Origin: Planctomycetaceae bacterium
Lineage (GTDB): Bacteria; Planctomycetota; Planctomycetia; Pirellulales; Pirellulaceae
Assembly: GCA_007695205.1 (NCBI GenBank)
Contig: REEF01000533.1
Location: 1-9,907, forward strand
DNA length: 9,907 nt
Direction of reading: 5' to 3'
This document shows positions 1-7,396 of this stretch, piece by piece. The notes below the pieces were generated by a model. The model made no database searches and was not told where the DNA came from. It saw only the letters and a list, made by a program, of their open reading frames with translations. How positions within the stretch are numbered: the stretch's first letter is position 1; every line of letters starts with the position of its first letter. A program made the position numbers and the translations under genes.

Positions 1-58
1 AACATCGCTCGATTAAATTGGCCTTGGATCTCTTGCGGTTGACACTGATCCAGACTGT

Positions 59-109
59 GTAAGCACCCGGGCAGTTATTTCACCAAGGAACACCTGGCCG
101 GGTGCTTAC
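59..109. repeat. Inverted repeat (stem-loop) at the 3' side of the efflux operon
   Basis: The arms at 59-74 and 94-109 match at 15 of 16 positions; the outer 12 bases (GTAAGCACCCGG) are perfect. The spacer is 19 bases. It lies 31 bases beyond the stop of the minus-strand PII-like gene, where a transcript end is expected. Neither strand has a T-run after the stem, so it is not a textbook intrinsic terminator; it may protect or fold a 3' end, or be a dispersed palindromic repeat. No direct duplication flanks it. Bases 3-62 are open in one plus frame (19 codons, stop TAA at 60-62 inside the left arm), possibly the tail of a convergent gene, but that length is not significant by chance. Confidence 0.6.
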
Positions 110-140
110 CGCAAAACAGCTACTCGGCGATCATGATGGA

Positions 141-431
141 TCACAGCAAGCGTTCGATGGGCACGACCATCGCCTGCAAGTGATGATGGGCAGGCTTTGA
201 TTCGCGAAAGCGGGTGAGTTGATCGAACAGTTTGTCCAACAGCTGCTCGGGGACCTGGGCATGCACCACGCTGCTGTTTCCCGGAAAGACTTGGGTACCG
301 AAATGCTTCCCGTCGGAGTCTCTGCCTTCCAGCATCGGGAAGCGAGTGTAATCGACGACCCCCAACCGTTCGAGCATCGCCTCGATGATATCCGTGTACT
401 CGAAATGGAAAGTGATGATGACCAATTTCAT
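141..431 (-). CDS. PII-like (GlnB-fold) small protein of an RND efflux operon
   Basis: A 96-residue soluble protein without signal peptide or membrane segment. The start, a hydrophobic beta strand (KLVIITF), then an acidic helix (about 12-23), the signature YTRFP (28-32), a polar loop (33-46) leading to GTQVFPG (45-51), and a last strand ending in VVPIE (89-93) fit small PII-like proteins of ferredoxin-like fold, as I recall them; PII trimers sense small ligands through the loop between strands 2 and 3. The canonical PII T-loop is not recognisable, so ATP/2-oxoglutarate sensing should not be assumed. His residues (H43, H57, H82-84) could bind metal, but this is speculation. Its ATG overlaps the pump stop by one base (TGATG), so translation is probably coupled to the pump. 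Likely role: modulator or metal/ligand sensor of the pump. Fold family fairly sure, function unknown. A DUF3240-type protein is the nearest alternative. Confidence 0.8.
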   Translation of the reverse strand: MKLVIITFHFEYTDIIEAMLERLGVVDYTRFPMLEGRDSDGKHFGTQVFPGNSSVVHAQVPEQLLDKLFDQLTRFRESKPAHHHLQAMVVPIERLL

Positions 432-3400
432 CAGGCGTCGGACTCCGCAACGGCGGCACCTGGCTCAGCCAGACTGGGATGTTTGGCTCGGCCCCCGACC
501 AGCAACGCCTGCAGTTGGGCGACCAGAGTGTAGATGACGGGAATCACCAGCAGGGTCAAGGCGGTCGAGGTCAACATGCCCCCGGCAACCGCGACGCCCA
601 GCGGCATCCGCGCTTCGCCTCCCGCACCGAATCCCGTGGCGATGGGCATCATGCCCAGGATCGAGGAGAAGGCGGTCATCAGCACCGGTCGGAACCGGAC
701 CGCTGCCGACTCCTTAGCCGCGGTCAGGGGATCCCGGCCTCGAGCCACCAGCACGTTGGCGTAATCGACCACCAGGATCGAGTTCTTGGTAACCAATCCC
801 AACAGCATGATCAGTCCGATGAAGGCGTAGACGTTGAACGACAGATCGAGCAGCCACAGCCCGCCGAACGCACCGATCGTGGCCAGCGGCAAGGCGGCCA
901 TGATCGTCAACGGATGGATGAACGATTCGAACTGAGCCGCCAGCACCAGGTAGATGAAGATGACGGAAAAGATCACGGTGATGGAAAGGTAGTAGAACGA
1001 TTCTTCGAAGATCTGCGACAGTCCAGTCAACTCGTACTGGGCTCCCGGTGGCAGTTCGCGCTGCAGGTATTCCTCCAGTCGACCGACCGCTTGGCCCATC
1101 GCTACCCCTGGCGGCACCTGTGAGGAGATCGACGCGGATCGGATGCGATTGTGGCGATGGATCTGACTGGGGCCGATGGTCTCGTGCAGATCGACCAGAT
1201 TGTCCAGCGAGACGAGCGCATTGTCGGGTCCGCGGATGTAGATATCGCGAAGATTGGCCGGATTCATCGTGCCGCGTCCCGCCGATTCGCTGATCACGTC
1301 ATATCGCTCGGCATCGCGTTCGATGTGAGAGATGGTGGGATTGCCGAACAAGAACCGCATGGTGTTGGAAATATCGGCCACCGAGATATTCATCTGCGAT
1401 GCCTTATCGCGGTGGATCTGGACGTCGACCTGCGGATTGTTCAGTTCCAGATTGGTCCGCACGCCCACAAACCATTCCGGCTGCGCGAACATCCAATCCA
1501 TGACGACCTCCTGCTGGCGGGCCAAGGTCTCCAGGTCCGAATGTTGCAGGACCACTTCGACCGGCGATCCGCCGACGCCGCCCGGTTGCAATTCGGTCAC
1601 AAACGCACGGCCCGCCGGAATCCTATTCAGCCGAATCCGCAAATCCTGCATCACCTCGACCTGATGCCGCTCGCGCTGCTGTCGCGGAGTCAGCCGCACA
1701 AAGGCCATGCCGGAATTCGGTTGCCCGGGCCCTCCGCCCCGCGATAGCCCCAGCACCAAGAACTGATGACGCACCTCGGGTGTTTCGGCCAGGACCTGTT
1801 CGATACGGCGAGCGAAGGCATCGGTTTCGGTCAGCGTGGTTCCCTGCGGCGTTTCAAAGATCAGCATAAAGCTATTGCGATCCTCGTCGGCAGCGAACTC
1901 GCGGTCGATATTTGCCAGCGCCAGCATTCCGACCGCGAACGCAGCGACGCCCAGCAGCAGCGTGAGCCATCGAGCGCGGAAGGCGCCGGCCAACATCACC
2001 CGATACACCCATTCGATCCCATGGAACATCTTCTCAGACAGACGGAACAAACGGCCGTGCCGCTCGGGCACTCGCAGCAAGCGAGAACACAACATGGGCG
2101 TCAAGGTCAGCGCGACGAACGTCGAGGCGAAGACGGTGATCGCCACGGTCAGGCCGAATTCCAAGAAAAAGCGGCCGATCAACCCGCCGGTAAAGGCCAC
2201 CGGGATGAACACCGCGCCCAGAGCCAGCGTGTTGGCCACCGCCGGAAAAGCCACCTCGGTGGTCCCGACACGAGCCGCCGGCTCCGCCTCGGCGCCCCCC
2301 TCCATGTGCAAGTAGCACCGTTCGAGCACCACGATGGCGTCGTCGATCACAATCCCGATCACCAAGATCAGCCCCAGCATGGTCAACACGTTGATGCTGA
2401 ACCCCAGCACGCTGATGCCGGCCAATCCGATCAGCAGCGAGGTAGGGATCGCCAGCAGCGCGATGATCGTGCCACGAGCGCTGCGCAGGAAAGCCAGCAC
2501 GACGAACATGACCAGTCCGGTGGCCATGAAAATCGTCAGCCACAGGTCCCGGATACTCTCCTGGATATGCTCCGAGTTGTCGGTCGCGATGGTGTACCTC
2601 AAGCCGGGCGGGAAATCCTGCGAGATCTGTTCCATCTGGCGGCGCAGCGATTTGGCCAGCTCGACCGTGTTGGCATCCGCTTGCTTGATCACCCCCAGCC
2701 CCACCGCTGTTTCGCCAGCGAATCGAGCCAGTTGCCGATCGTCCTCGACGCCATCGACCACCTCGCCCACGTCCCGGATCCGGATCGGTGCGCCGTTACG
2801 ATACGCGACGACCAACTGGTTCATCGGTTCGGCTTCCGAGAACTGGCCTCGGGTCTGGATCAAGAACTCTCGTTTCCCCCCCTCGACCCGTCCGGAAGGG
2901 ATATCGGCATTGTTCACTTGCACCGTGTGTACCACGTCCTGGACGGACAACTGATGGGCCGCCAGACGGGCCGAATCCAGGCGGACTCGCACCGCGTACT
3001 TGCGGCGGCCCCCGACGCGGATCTGCCCGACACCGCGGAGCGTTTCCAGTCGCTGCTTGAGGACACTCTCTGCGTACTCGGTCATGCGGACCGCGTCCCA
3101 TCGCTGGTCGCCGGTCAACGTGATCCACATGATCGCCTGAGCGCCCAGTTCGATCTTGCGTACGATGGGCGATTCGATGTCGTCGGGCAACAGTCGCCTG
3201 GCACGCTCGACCGCGTCTCGCACGTCCTGCGCTGCCACATCGATGTTCCGCCACAGTTCGAATTCAGCCATGATCGTGCCGACCTGCTCCTGAGCCGTCG
3301 AGGCCATTGTTCGCAGGCCTTCGATCGTGTTGATCTCAGCTTCCAGCGGGTCGATGATCTCCGATTCGATCACCCCCGGCGCGGCACCCGCCAGCACGAC

Positions 3401-3541
3401 ATTGACACTGACGATCGGAAACTCGACGTCCGGATCCTGCTGGACCGGCATCCCGACGTACCCGTAGCCGCCGAAGATGGCCAGCACCAGGAAGACCACA
3501 ATCGTCATCACGGGACGACGGATGCAAAAATTCCAGATCAA
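431..3541 (-). CDS. RND efflux permease, HAE1 (AcrB/MexB-like) family
   Basis: Inner-membrane proton-driven antiporter, the energised trimeric part of a tripartite exporter. Its 1036 residues are the normal size for HAE1 pumps. It opens with the family N-terminus NFCIRRPV (4-11) and TM1 (about 11-29). A first periplasmic porter half (about 30-330) is followed by TM2-TM6 (about 333-490), with the proton-relay pair D400-D401 in GIVIDDAIVVLE. TM7 starts near 525, the second porter half covers about 545-845, and the final TM bundle holds K919 (GLVTKNSILVVDYAN), matching AcrB K940. The presence of DD and K argues for an active pump; heavy-metal (CusA) signatures were not recognised. The start is TTG at 3541-3539, supported by AAGGA nine bases upstream (3555-3551). 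It lies 61 bases after the adaptor stop, and its TGA overlaps the PII-like ATG. Substrate unknown. The C-terminal tail (about 1017-1036) is polar and cytoplasmic. Confidence 0.95.
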   Translation of the reverse strand: MIWNFCIRRPVMTIVVFLVLAIFGGYGYVGMPVQQDPDVEFPIVSVNVVLAGAAPGVIESEIIDPLEAEINTIEGLRTMASTAQEQVGTIMAEFELWRNIDVAAQDVRDAVERARRLLPDDIESPIVRKIELGAQAIMWITLTGDQRWDAVRMTEYAESVLKQRLETLRGVGQIRVGGRRKYAVRVRLDSARLAAHQLSVQDVVHTVQVNNADIPSGRVEGGKREFLIQTRGQFSEAEPMNQLVVAYRNGAPIRIRDVGEVVDGVEDDRQLARFAGETAVGLGVIKQADANTVELAKSLRRQMEQISQDFPPGLRYTIATDNSEHIQESIRDLWLTIFMATGLVMFVVLAFLRSARGTIIALLAIPTSLLIGLAGISVLGFSINVLTMLGLILVIGIVIDDAIVVLERCYLHMEGGAEAEPAARVGTTEVAFPAVANTLALGAVFIPVAFTGGLIGRFFLEFGLTVAITVFASTFVALTLTPMLCSRLLRVPERHGRLFRLSEKMFHGIEWVYRVMLAGAFRARWLTLLLGVAAFAVGMLALANIDREFAADEDRNSFMLIFETPQGTTLTETDAFARRIEQVLAETPEVRHQFLVLGLSRGGGPGQPNSGMAFVRLTPRQQRERHQVEVMQDLRIRLNRIPAGRAFVTELQPGGVGGSPVEVVLQHSDLETLARQQEVVMDWMFAQPEWFVGVRTNLELNNPQVDVQIHRDKASQMNISVADISNTMRFLFGNPTISHIERDAERYDVISESAGRGTMNPANLRDIYIRGPDNALVSLDNLVDLHETIGPSQIHRHNRIRSASISSQVPPGVAMGQAVGRLEEYLQRELPPGAQYELTGLSQIFEESFYYLSITVIFSVIFIYLVLAAQFESFIHPLTIMAALPLATIGAFGGLWLLDLSFNVYAFIGLIMLLGLVTKNSILVVDYANVLVARGRDPLTAAKESAAVRFRPVLMTAFSSILGMMPIATGFGAGGEARMPLGVAVAGGMLTSTALTLLVIPVIYTLVAQLQALLVGGRAKHPSLAEPGAAVAESDA

Positions 3542-3555
3542 CGTGTTCGTTCCTT

Positions 3556-3581
3556 ATCGGCAGTTGCCGCGGTCAACCGAT
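3556..3581 (-). promoter_or_regulatory. Intercistronic hairpin abutting the RND pump Shine-Dalgarno site
   Basis: ATCGG/CCGAT and TTG/CAA segments form an 8-bp stem with a 3-base bulge and a 7-base loop in the 61-base gap between adaptor and pump. It ends directly next to the AAGGA of the pump (3555-3551). It could tune pump translation or stabilise mRNA relative to the adaptor; it has no T-run, so it is not a terminator. Short enough to be chance. Confidence 0.3.
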
Positions 3582-3602
3582 TGCCCCGCTCTTGGTGACG
3601 GT

Positions 3603-4739
3603 TCATTCATCCTCCTCGGCTTGCACCGCGTCGCCCCCGCTCAATCGCAAGTGTCCTTCCCGGACGATCTGCTCGCCCTCCGCCAGTCCTTCAACGATCT
3701 CGACCATCCCTTCCAGCCGCAGACCGGTCGTCACCTCGCGCGATACGGCCACCCCGTCTTCGACGACGAAGACCATGTAACCGCGGCGTGTGGCCACCAG
3801 GGACTCTTCGGGAATCACCGGCCGATCGGGACGCTCGCCCACCGTAACCCTCGCCACGGCGAACAACCCGGGCTTCAGCTCCTGCTGCTCGTTTGGGATC
3901 ACCGCTTTGACCAGGAACTGGCGAGTCGATGCATCGACCGCGGGACTGATGAACTCGACCACCCCCTGGAATTCGCGGTCCGGATAAGCCGCCACGCTCA
4001 CCGCTACCGGCTGACCCGTGCGGACTCGGCCCAAATGACGCTCCGGCAGGTAAAAGCTCATCTCCAAAGGATCGATTTGATAGAAGTGAGCCAACGTCCG
4101 ACCGATCGTCACGTGCGCGCCCCGATCCACCTGGCGGTGCGACACGACGCCGGTCATCGGCGCCAGGATCTTCGTGTCCTGCAATTCCCGCTCGATCAAC
4201 GACAAATCGGCCTCCAATCGCTCTTTGTCGGCCAGCAACATTTCCAGATCGGCTTCCGCCTCTTCGGTTTCTTCCTCGGTCAAAACTCCGCGCGCTCGCA
4301 ACTGCAAGCGACGTTCGTAGATGCGTCGCGAGTTCGCCACATTCGCATCGACGGCTCGAATCGCCGCCTTCCTGGAAGCGCGCTGGTGCCGCAAGCGATC
4401 GTCATCCAGCTCGAAAAGGACCGTCCCTTCCTCGACGAACGCCCCCTCCTCGAAACGGATGGCGGTGATCCGACCAGTGATCTCCGGCGAAATCTCTACA
4501 GTCGCCCAGGCTTCCAGTGTGCCGACGCCATCCAGGGTCTCCTGCAGATCCATCGTCTGAACCGTCGACACACTGACGATTACCTCGGGACGACGTCGTG
4601 GCGGAGCATCGGATGACGCGTCATTGTCGCCGATCAGCGTTCCATAATGCACGGTCGCCGCCACCAGGATGGCAGCGGTGACCAACAGAACGACCAACAG
4701 CGAACCCCAGCGTCGGATTCGTGACCAAGATGGCATCAC
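3603..4739 (-). CDS. RND efflux periplasmic adaptor (membrane fusion protein, HlyD/AcrA type)
   Basis: Links the inner-membrane pump to an outer-membrane channel. The 378 residues start with a basic N-terminus and one membrane anchor (about 13-31), then a linker rich in Asp/Ser/Pro/Arg. The first half lipoyl motif is at about 81-113 (EISPEITGRI, then FEEGAFVEEGTVLFELDD). An alpha hairpin with heptad-like charged helices follows (114-188), then the second lipoyl half (LAPMTGVV at 192-199, VDRGAHVTIG), the beta-barrel (about 215-300, with LKPGLFA at 288-294) and the membrane-proximal domain (to about 366). There is no lipobox cysteine, so it is anchored by the helix. The first codon is GTG (4739-4737), directly followed by ATG (4736-4734); GGAAAG nine bases before the GTG slightly favours GTG, but the proteins differ by one residue. 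First gene of the operon, 61 bases before the pump. No outer-membrane factor gene is in the window. Confidence 0.93.
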   Translation of the reverse strand: MMPSWSRIRRWGSLLVVLLVTAAILVAATVHYGTLIGDNDASSDAPPRRRPEVIVSVSTVQTMDLQETLDGVGTLEAWATVEISPEITGRITAIRFEEGAFVEEGTVLFELDDDRLRHQRASRKAAIRAVDANVANSRRIYERRLQLRARGVLTEEETEEAEADLEMLLADKERLEADLSLIERELQDTKILAPMTGVVSHRQVDRGAHVTIGRTLAHFYQIDPLEMSFYLPERHLGRVRTGQPVAVSVAAYPDREFQGVVEFISPAVDASTRQFLVKAVIPNEQQELKPGLFAVARVTVGERPDRPVIPEESLVATRRGYMVFVVEDGVAVSREVTTGLRLEGMVEIVEGLAEGEQIVREGHLRLSGGDAVQAEEDE

Positions 4740-4812
4740 TTCTGGTTTCTTTCCATACTTGTACGTGCTGGCTCGCCGCGCCCTGCCAGTCCCCAGATTC
4801 CCTTTTCGTACT

Positions 4813-4842
4813 ATTTTACCATGCCGTAACCGACAGCGTCAA
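4813..4842 (-). promoter_or_regulatory. Sigma70-type promoter of the efflux operon
   Basis: Read on the minus strand: -35 TTGACG (4842-4837), an 18-base spacer, and -10 TAAAAT (4818-4813). Each box matches 5 of 6 consensus bases. Transcription should begin near 4806, leaving a leader of about 66 bases before the adaptor start. No clear operator palindrome overlaps it, which suggests constitutive expression or control by a distant regulator. Confidence 0.6.
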
Positions 4843-4853
4843 ATCCGTCATCC

Positions 4854-4878
4854 AAAAACCGACACGAGAACCTGTCGG
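4854..4878 (-). terminator. Intrinsic terminator of the kinase/SDR operon
   Basis: On the minus strand a perfect 6-bp GC-rich stem (CCGACA, 8-base loop, TGTCGG) is followed at once by TTTTT. It lies about 190 bases after the SDR stop and 11 bases before the -35 box of the efflux promoter, so it would separate the two same-strand units. The stem is short, so efficiency is uncertain. Confidence 0.55.
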
Positions 4879-5066
4879 ACAATCGGCCAGAAAGGGGGGG
4901 GACTGATGTCCGGCAGACCGGCTGTTTCGCCATGCTGTTGCCAGGATTCGGCCATCGTTCGCCGCGAAGTAGGAACAAGAACGGGATCAAAGCCATTGGC
5001 CTTGACACACGCAAATTGAACACCCCAGGTCGGCCCCCTCTTCTGACAGAGCATGGGACGCTCGGT

Positions 5067-5879
5067 TTACGACTGTGGCGCGTAGCCCAGCAAGCGTTTC
5101 GCTCGATGGATGGGGAAACGTGTCTGGTCTGGGTCCGATAGGATGTGAAAAACCGACCAAGTCTCGATGCCTCGACCATCGGAAATCTGCTCAGTTTCCA
5201 ACGCAAGTCGCACCGCCGCGATCGCATCGCTGGCCGTCACGAAGGGCGAGCCGTTCTCCATCGGTGCCAACGCGTCCTGATGAATCAGGGCAGCCAAACG
5301 CAACACGACGATCTGCAGACGCCTGCTGCGAGCGAATTCCCGACAGCAGACTTCCTCCAACTGCCGTACCAGTTGCCCGGTACCCGTCATCGCCTGAGGC
5401 CGGAAATCCTCGTCCACCAAATATTGGCTGTCAACGTTGTCCATCAGGTCCAGCGAGCTGAGAAAAACCACACGACGGACTCCGGCGGCGACGGCACCTT
5501 GCAGCAGATGATAGGTCCGACGAGTGGCCTGGCCGGTCTGGGCTCGTTCCTGATCTGCCGATGCCGCACAACCGGCATGCACGATCGCAGTGACACCCTG
5601 CAGCAACGGCTGGATCTCGGCGTCTGACTCCAGCGAACACAACGTAAACGGCAGATCCGTATCGACCTGCTCGGTAGAAGTCGTTTGTACCGTCCAAGCG
5701 TCCGCCAGCGCGGCGGCGATTCGTCGCGCCAGCTCGTTTTCAGCGCCGGTGACCAGCACCCGTTGTCGATCGTTATCCGCGTCGGTCGCTGCTGACAGAT
5801 CGCCACTCGATGCCGACCAGGCGGCTGTGCCGCCCGCCACCACCGCACCGGTTCGTTGCAGGAATTCGCGTCTCTTCAT
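5067..5879 (-). CDS. Tat-signal NAD-dependent epimerase/SDR-like protein, catalytic motif degenerate
   Basis: A 270-residue protein opening with a twin-arginine-type signal (KRREFLQ at 2-8, then an Ala/Gly-rich hydrophobic stretch to about 25), predicting export folded to the periplasm. The rest resembles an extended SDR: strand and nucleotide loop VLVTGAENELA (41-51), HAGCAA (101-106) at the place of the usual HLA, VVFLSS (137-142), and a C-terminal RAKRLLGYAP (259-268) like the ending of epimerases. The nucleotide loop lacks the second and third Gly of GxxGxxG. At the YxxxK site the sequence reads GQLVR (168-172), so the Tyr is Gly and the Lys is Arg; sugar-epimerase chemistry looks unlikely. 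It is shorter than usual (270 including signal, against about 300-340). Its ATG overlaps the kinase stop by four bases (ATGA), so the pair is translationally coupled. Perhaps a ligand-binding or structural partner. Fold moderately sure, function unknown. Confidence 0.8.
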   Translation of the reverse strand: MKRREFLQRTGAVVAGGTAAWSASSGDLSAATDADNDRQRVLVTGAENELARRIAAALADAWTVQTTSTEQVDTDLPFTLCSLESDAEIQPLLQGVTAIVHAGCAASADQERAQTGQATRRTYHLLQGAVAAGVRRVVFLSSLDLMDNVDSQYLVDEDFRPQAMTGTGQLVRQLEEVCCREFARSRRLQIVVLRLAALIHQDALAPMENGSPFVTASDAIAAVRLALETEQISDGRGIETWSVFHILSDPDQTRFPIHRAKRLLGYAPQS

Positions 5880-7126
5880 GTTTGTTTCTCCCGAAGCGAA
5901 AGAACCACAGCACTTGGCTCACGACCAGGCTGCTCATGACCACTCTGTATTGTCACCGATCGCGGTGTCAGCGCGGGCGATCGAGGCAGTCGGATGGAAA
6001 ACGTGGTGCCGTGGCCATCGCAACTGACAAAGCGAACGGTTCCGCCCAAGTACCGCTCGCCCAGCAGCTTGATGCTGTGGGTGCCGATCCCACGTCCGCT
6101 GCCCGACTTGGTGCTGAACGAGCGTTGAAAGATCTGCATCTGCACCTCGCGGGACATGACCTGCGGATTGTGCACGTGGAATTCCAGGTCCGAGTCCACC
6201 GAATCGCAGCGGACCGTGACGACCTGGCCGGTACGGGCCGCCTCCAAGGCATTCTTGATCATGTTGCTCAACACCCGCCCCAGCAGTCGCGGGTCGGTCA
6301 CCAGGGTGACGCCCGGCGTGACGATCACATCGATCCGCCGACCGACCGCGACCGGGTGCTTGGCTAACAGATGCTGTTGCCGATACAATAACTCGACCGC
6401 GTCAATCGCCTCGAATTCAGGTTCCAGATCGCCCGTTTCGGCATAGGTCAGATCCCGCTGAGCCCGAATTTCCTCGATCAGTTGTTCGGCCAGCTCGGTC
6501 AGTTCCGCCATCTCCTCACCTTCCGGGGAGTCCTGCGGCAGGCTTTCTCGGATCAATTGGGCATAGCCCTGGATGCCGCCGGCCGTATTCATCACGTCGT
6601 GAAAGAACATCCGAGCCAGCACGGCCAGCCGTTTCTGGTCGCTGATATCCTTCAGCACCCCGATCGTGTAGCGCTGACCATCCACATCGACCGCGGTGGC
6701 GCTGACCAGCAAGTCCAAGGCGTCGCCCACCGGTTCCTTCAGCGTGATCCGGCACTCGCGAGACACCCGATCCTCGCTCCGCTGGCTCTGCAACACCGCC
6801 TCGACCGCGCCGCACGTCACGCATTCGTGAGCACTGCCGCACCCGTCCGGTCCCACGTCCGCATTGCGGCAACCAACCAACTCGCCCGGCCGTTTTCCCA
6901 ACACATCACGGATCTGGCAGTCCAACAGCTCCAGCAAACGCCGATTCGCGCCGATCACCTGCCGGTTCTGGTTCAGGATCAAAACCACGTCCGACATGGC
7001 GTCGATCATCGGCTGGAGCAACGGGACACCGATCCATGATGCCTGCTGCCGCTGTAATTCCGCAGGATCGCTACGGCCCGCCGGAGCGAAGAACGTGGTG
7101 ACACTCTCTTCGGTCGGATTCGTCAT
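5876..7126 (-). CDS. PAS-domain sensor histidine kinase with a cysteine cluster
   Basis: A 416-residue protein with no membrane segment, so probably cytoplasmic. A PAS domain covers about 33-165 (AMSDVVLILNQNRQVIGAN near its start, VLKDISDQK at its end). Inside it, C86, C96, C102 and C105 form a Cys cluster (GCRNAD, GCGSAHECVTC), with C70 and C125 nearby; similar clusters occur in PAS kinases I recall from planctomycetes and deltaproteobacteria, and could bind a metal or Fe-S centre or react to redox. The phosphoacceptor is H176 in FFHDVMNTAGG, with Asp rather than Glu after His. The ATPase domain shows the N box (NMIKNALEAA, 288-297), F box (FQRSFSTK, 333-340), G1 (GRGIGTHS, 344-351) and G2 (GHGTTF, 371-376), all intact. 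The receiver partner is not encoded next to it. AGGG lies before the ATG. Its TGA overlaps the SDR ATG. Signal sensed is unknown. Confidence 0.9.
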   Translation of the reverse strand: MTNPTEESVTTFFAPAGRSDPAELQRQQASWIGVPLLQPMIDAMSDVVLILNQNRQVIGANRRLLELLDCQIRDVLGKRPGELVGCRNADVGPDGCGSAHECVTCGAVEAVLQSQRSEDRVSRECRITLKEPVGDALDLLVSATAVDVDGQRYTIGVLKDISDQKRLAVLARMFFHDVMNTAGGIQGYAQLIRESLPQDSPEGEEMAELTELAEQLIEEIRAQRDLTYAETGDLEPEFEAIDAVELLYRQQHLLAKHPVAVGRRIDVIVTPGVTLVTDPRLLGRVLSNMIKNALEAARTGQVVTVRCDSVDSDLEFHVHNPQVMSREVQMQIFQRSFSTKSGSGRGIGTHSIKLLGERYLGGTVRFVSCDGHGTTFSIRLPRSPALTPRSVTIQSGHEQPGREPSAVVLSLREKQT

Positions 7127-7216
7127 GACGGCCCTAGCTGCAAAAAAACTCTTGGGAATTCAACCTCGTCGACCAAAACGATCCATTTAGCAGTAACGTC
7201 ATCTCGTGATTGCCCG

Positions 7217-7234
7217 GGATCAGTCCCCTGATCC
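7217..7234. promoter_or_regulatory. Perfect palindrome GGATCAG-N4-CTGATCC in the divergent spacer
   Basis: A 7-bp perfect inverted repeat with a TCCC spacer, about 91 bases upstream of the kinase start and 163 before the idh start. The half-site spacing fits a dimeric regulator binding site or a small hairpin. No confident -35/-10 pair was found for the kinase around it, so its target is uncertain. Confidence 0.4.
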
Positions 7235-7286
7235 TACCAAATCGACGGCCGGATGTCATCTGGTCTCACCGCCCGTTTACCCGTCC

Positions 7287-7314
7287 TTGAACATCTGTCG
7301 CCAGTGGCGATAAT
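7287..7314 (+). promoter_or_regulatory. Candidate promoter of idh with an operator-like palindrome inside
   Basis: -35 TTGAAC (7287-7292, 4 of 6 consensus), a 16-base spacer, and -10 GATAAT (7309-7314, 5 of 6). A perfect palindrome, TCGCCA-G-TGGCGA (7298-7310), fills the spacer and reaches into the -10 box, as expected for a repressor operator. Leader length would be about 75 bases. The boxes are moderate, so confidence is limited. Confidence 0.4.
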
Positions 7315-7396
7315 GGGCGGCTTGGTTCGGACCGGGGCAGTGCTGGTCGCTTGTCCGAAAACTTCCCTCTCATCGGATTCGAAATAACAGGAGCGA

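Larger units (their letters stand above)
4740..5066. other. Intergenic region between the kinase/SDR unit and the efflux operon
   Basis: These 327 bases hold the efflux promoter (4813-4842) and the terminator of the upstream unit (4854-4878). The rest (4879-5066) is the 3' trailer of the SDR gene. It has a run of eight G at 4894-4901, a candidate slippage tract of unknown meaning, and short ORFs on both strands without recognisable family, start signals or protein-like composition. I see no gene here. Confidence 0.6.

Noticed and set aside
1766..3598. 610-codon open frame on the plus strand opposite the RND pump
   Set aside because: Antisense shadow of a GC-rich gene. Its translation is rich in His/Gln/Asp/Arg with no hydrophobic core or known motif, while the minus strand encodes a complete RND pump.
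4894..4901. Run of eight G as a phase-variation tract
   Set aside because: It lies in a 3' trailer, not in a gene or between promoter boxes, so slippage has no evident target.
4848..5227. Minus-strand ORFs of 68 and 138 codons in and around the SDR trailer
   Set aside because: They overlap the SDR gene, the terminator and the efflux promoter, have no recognisable domain, and one runs in another frame of the SDR gene.
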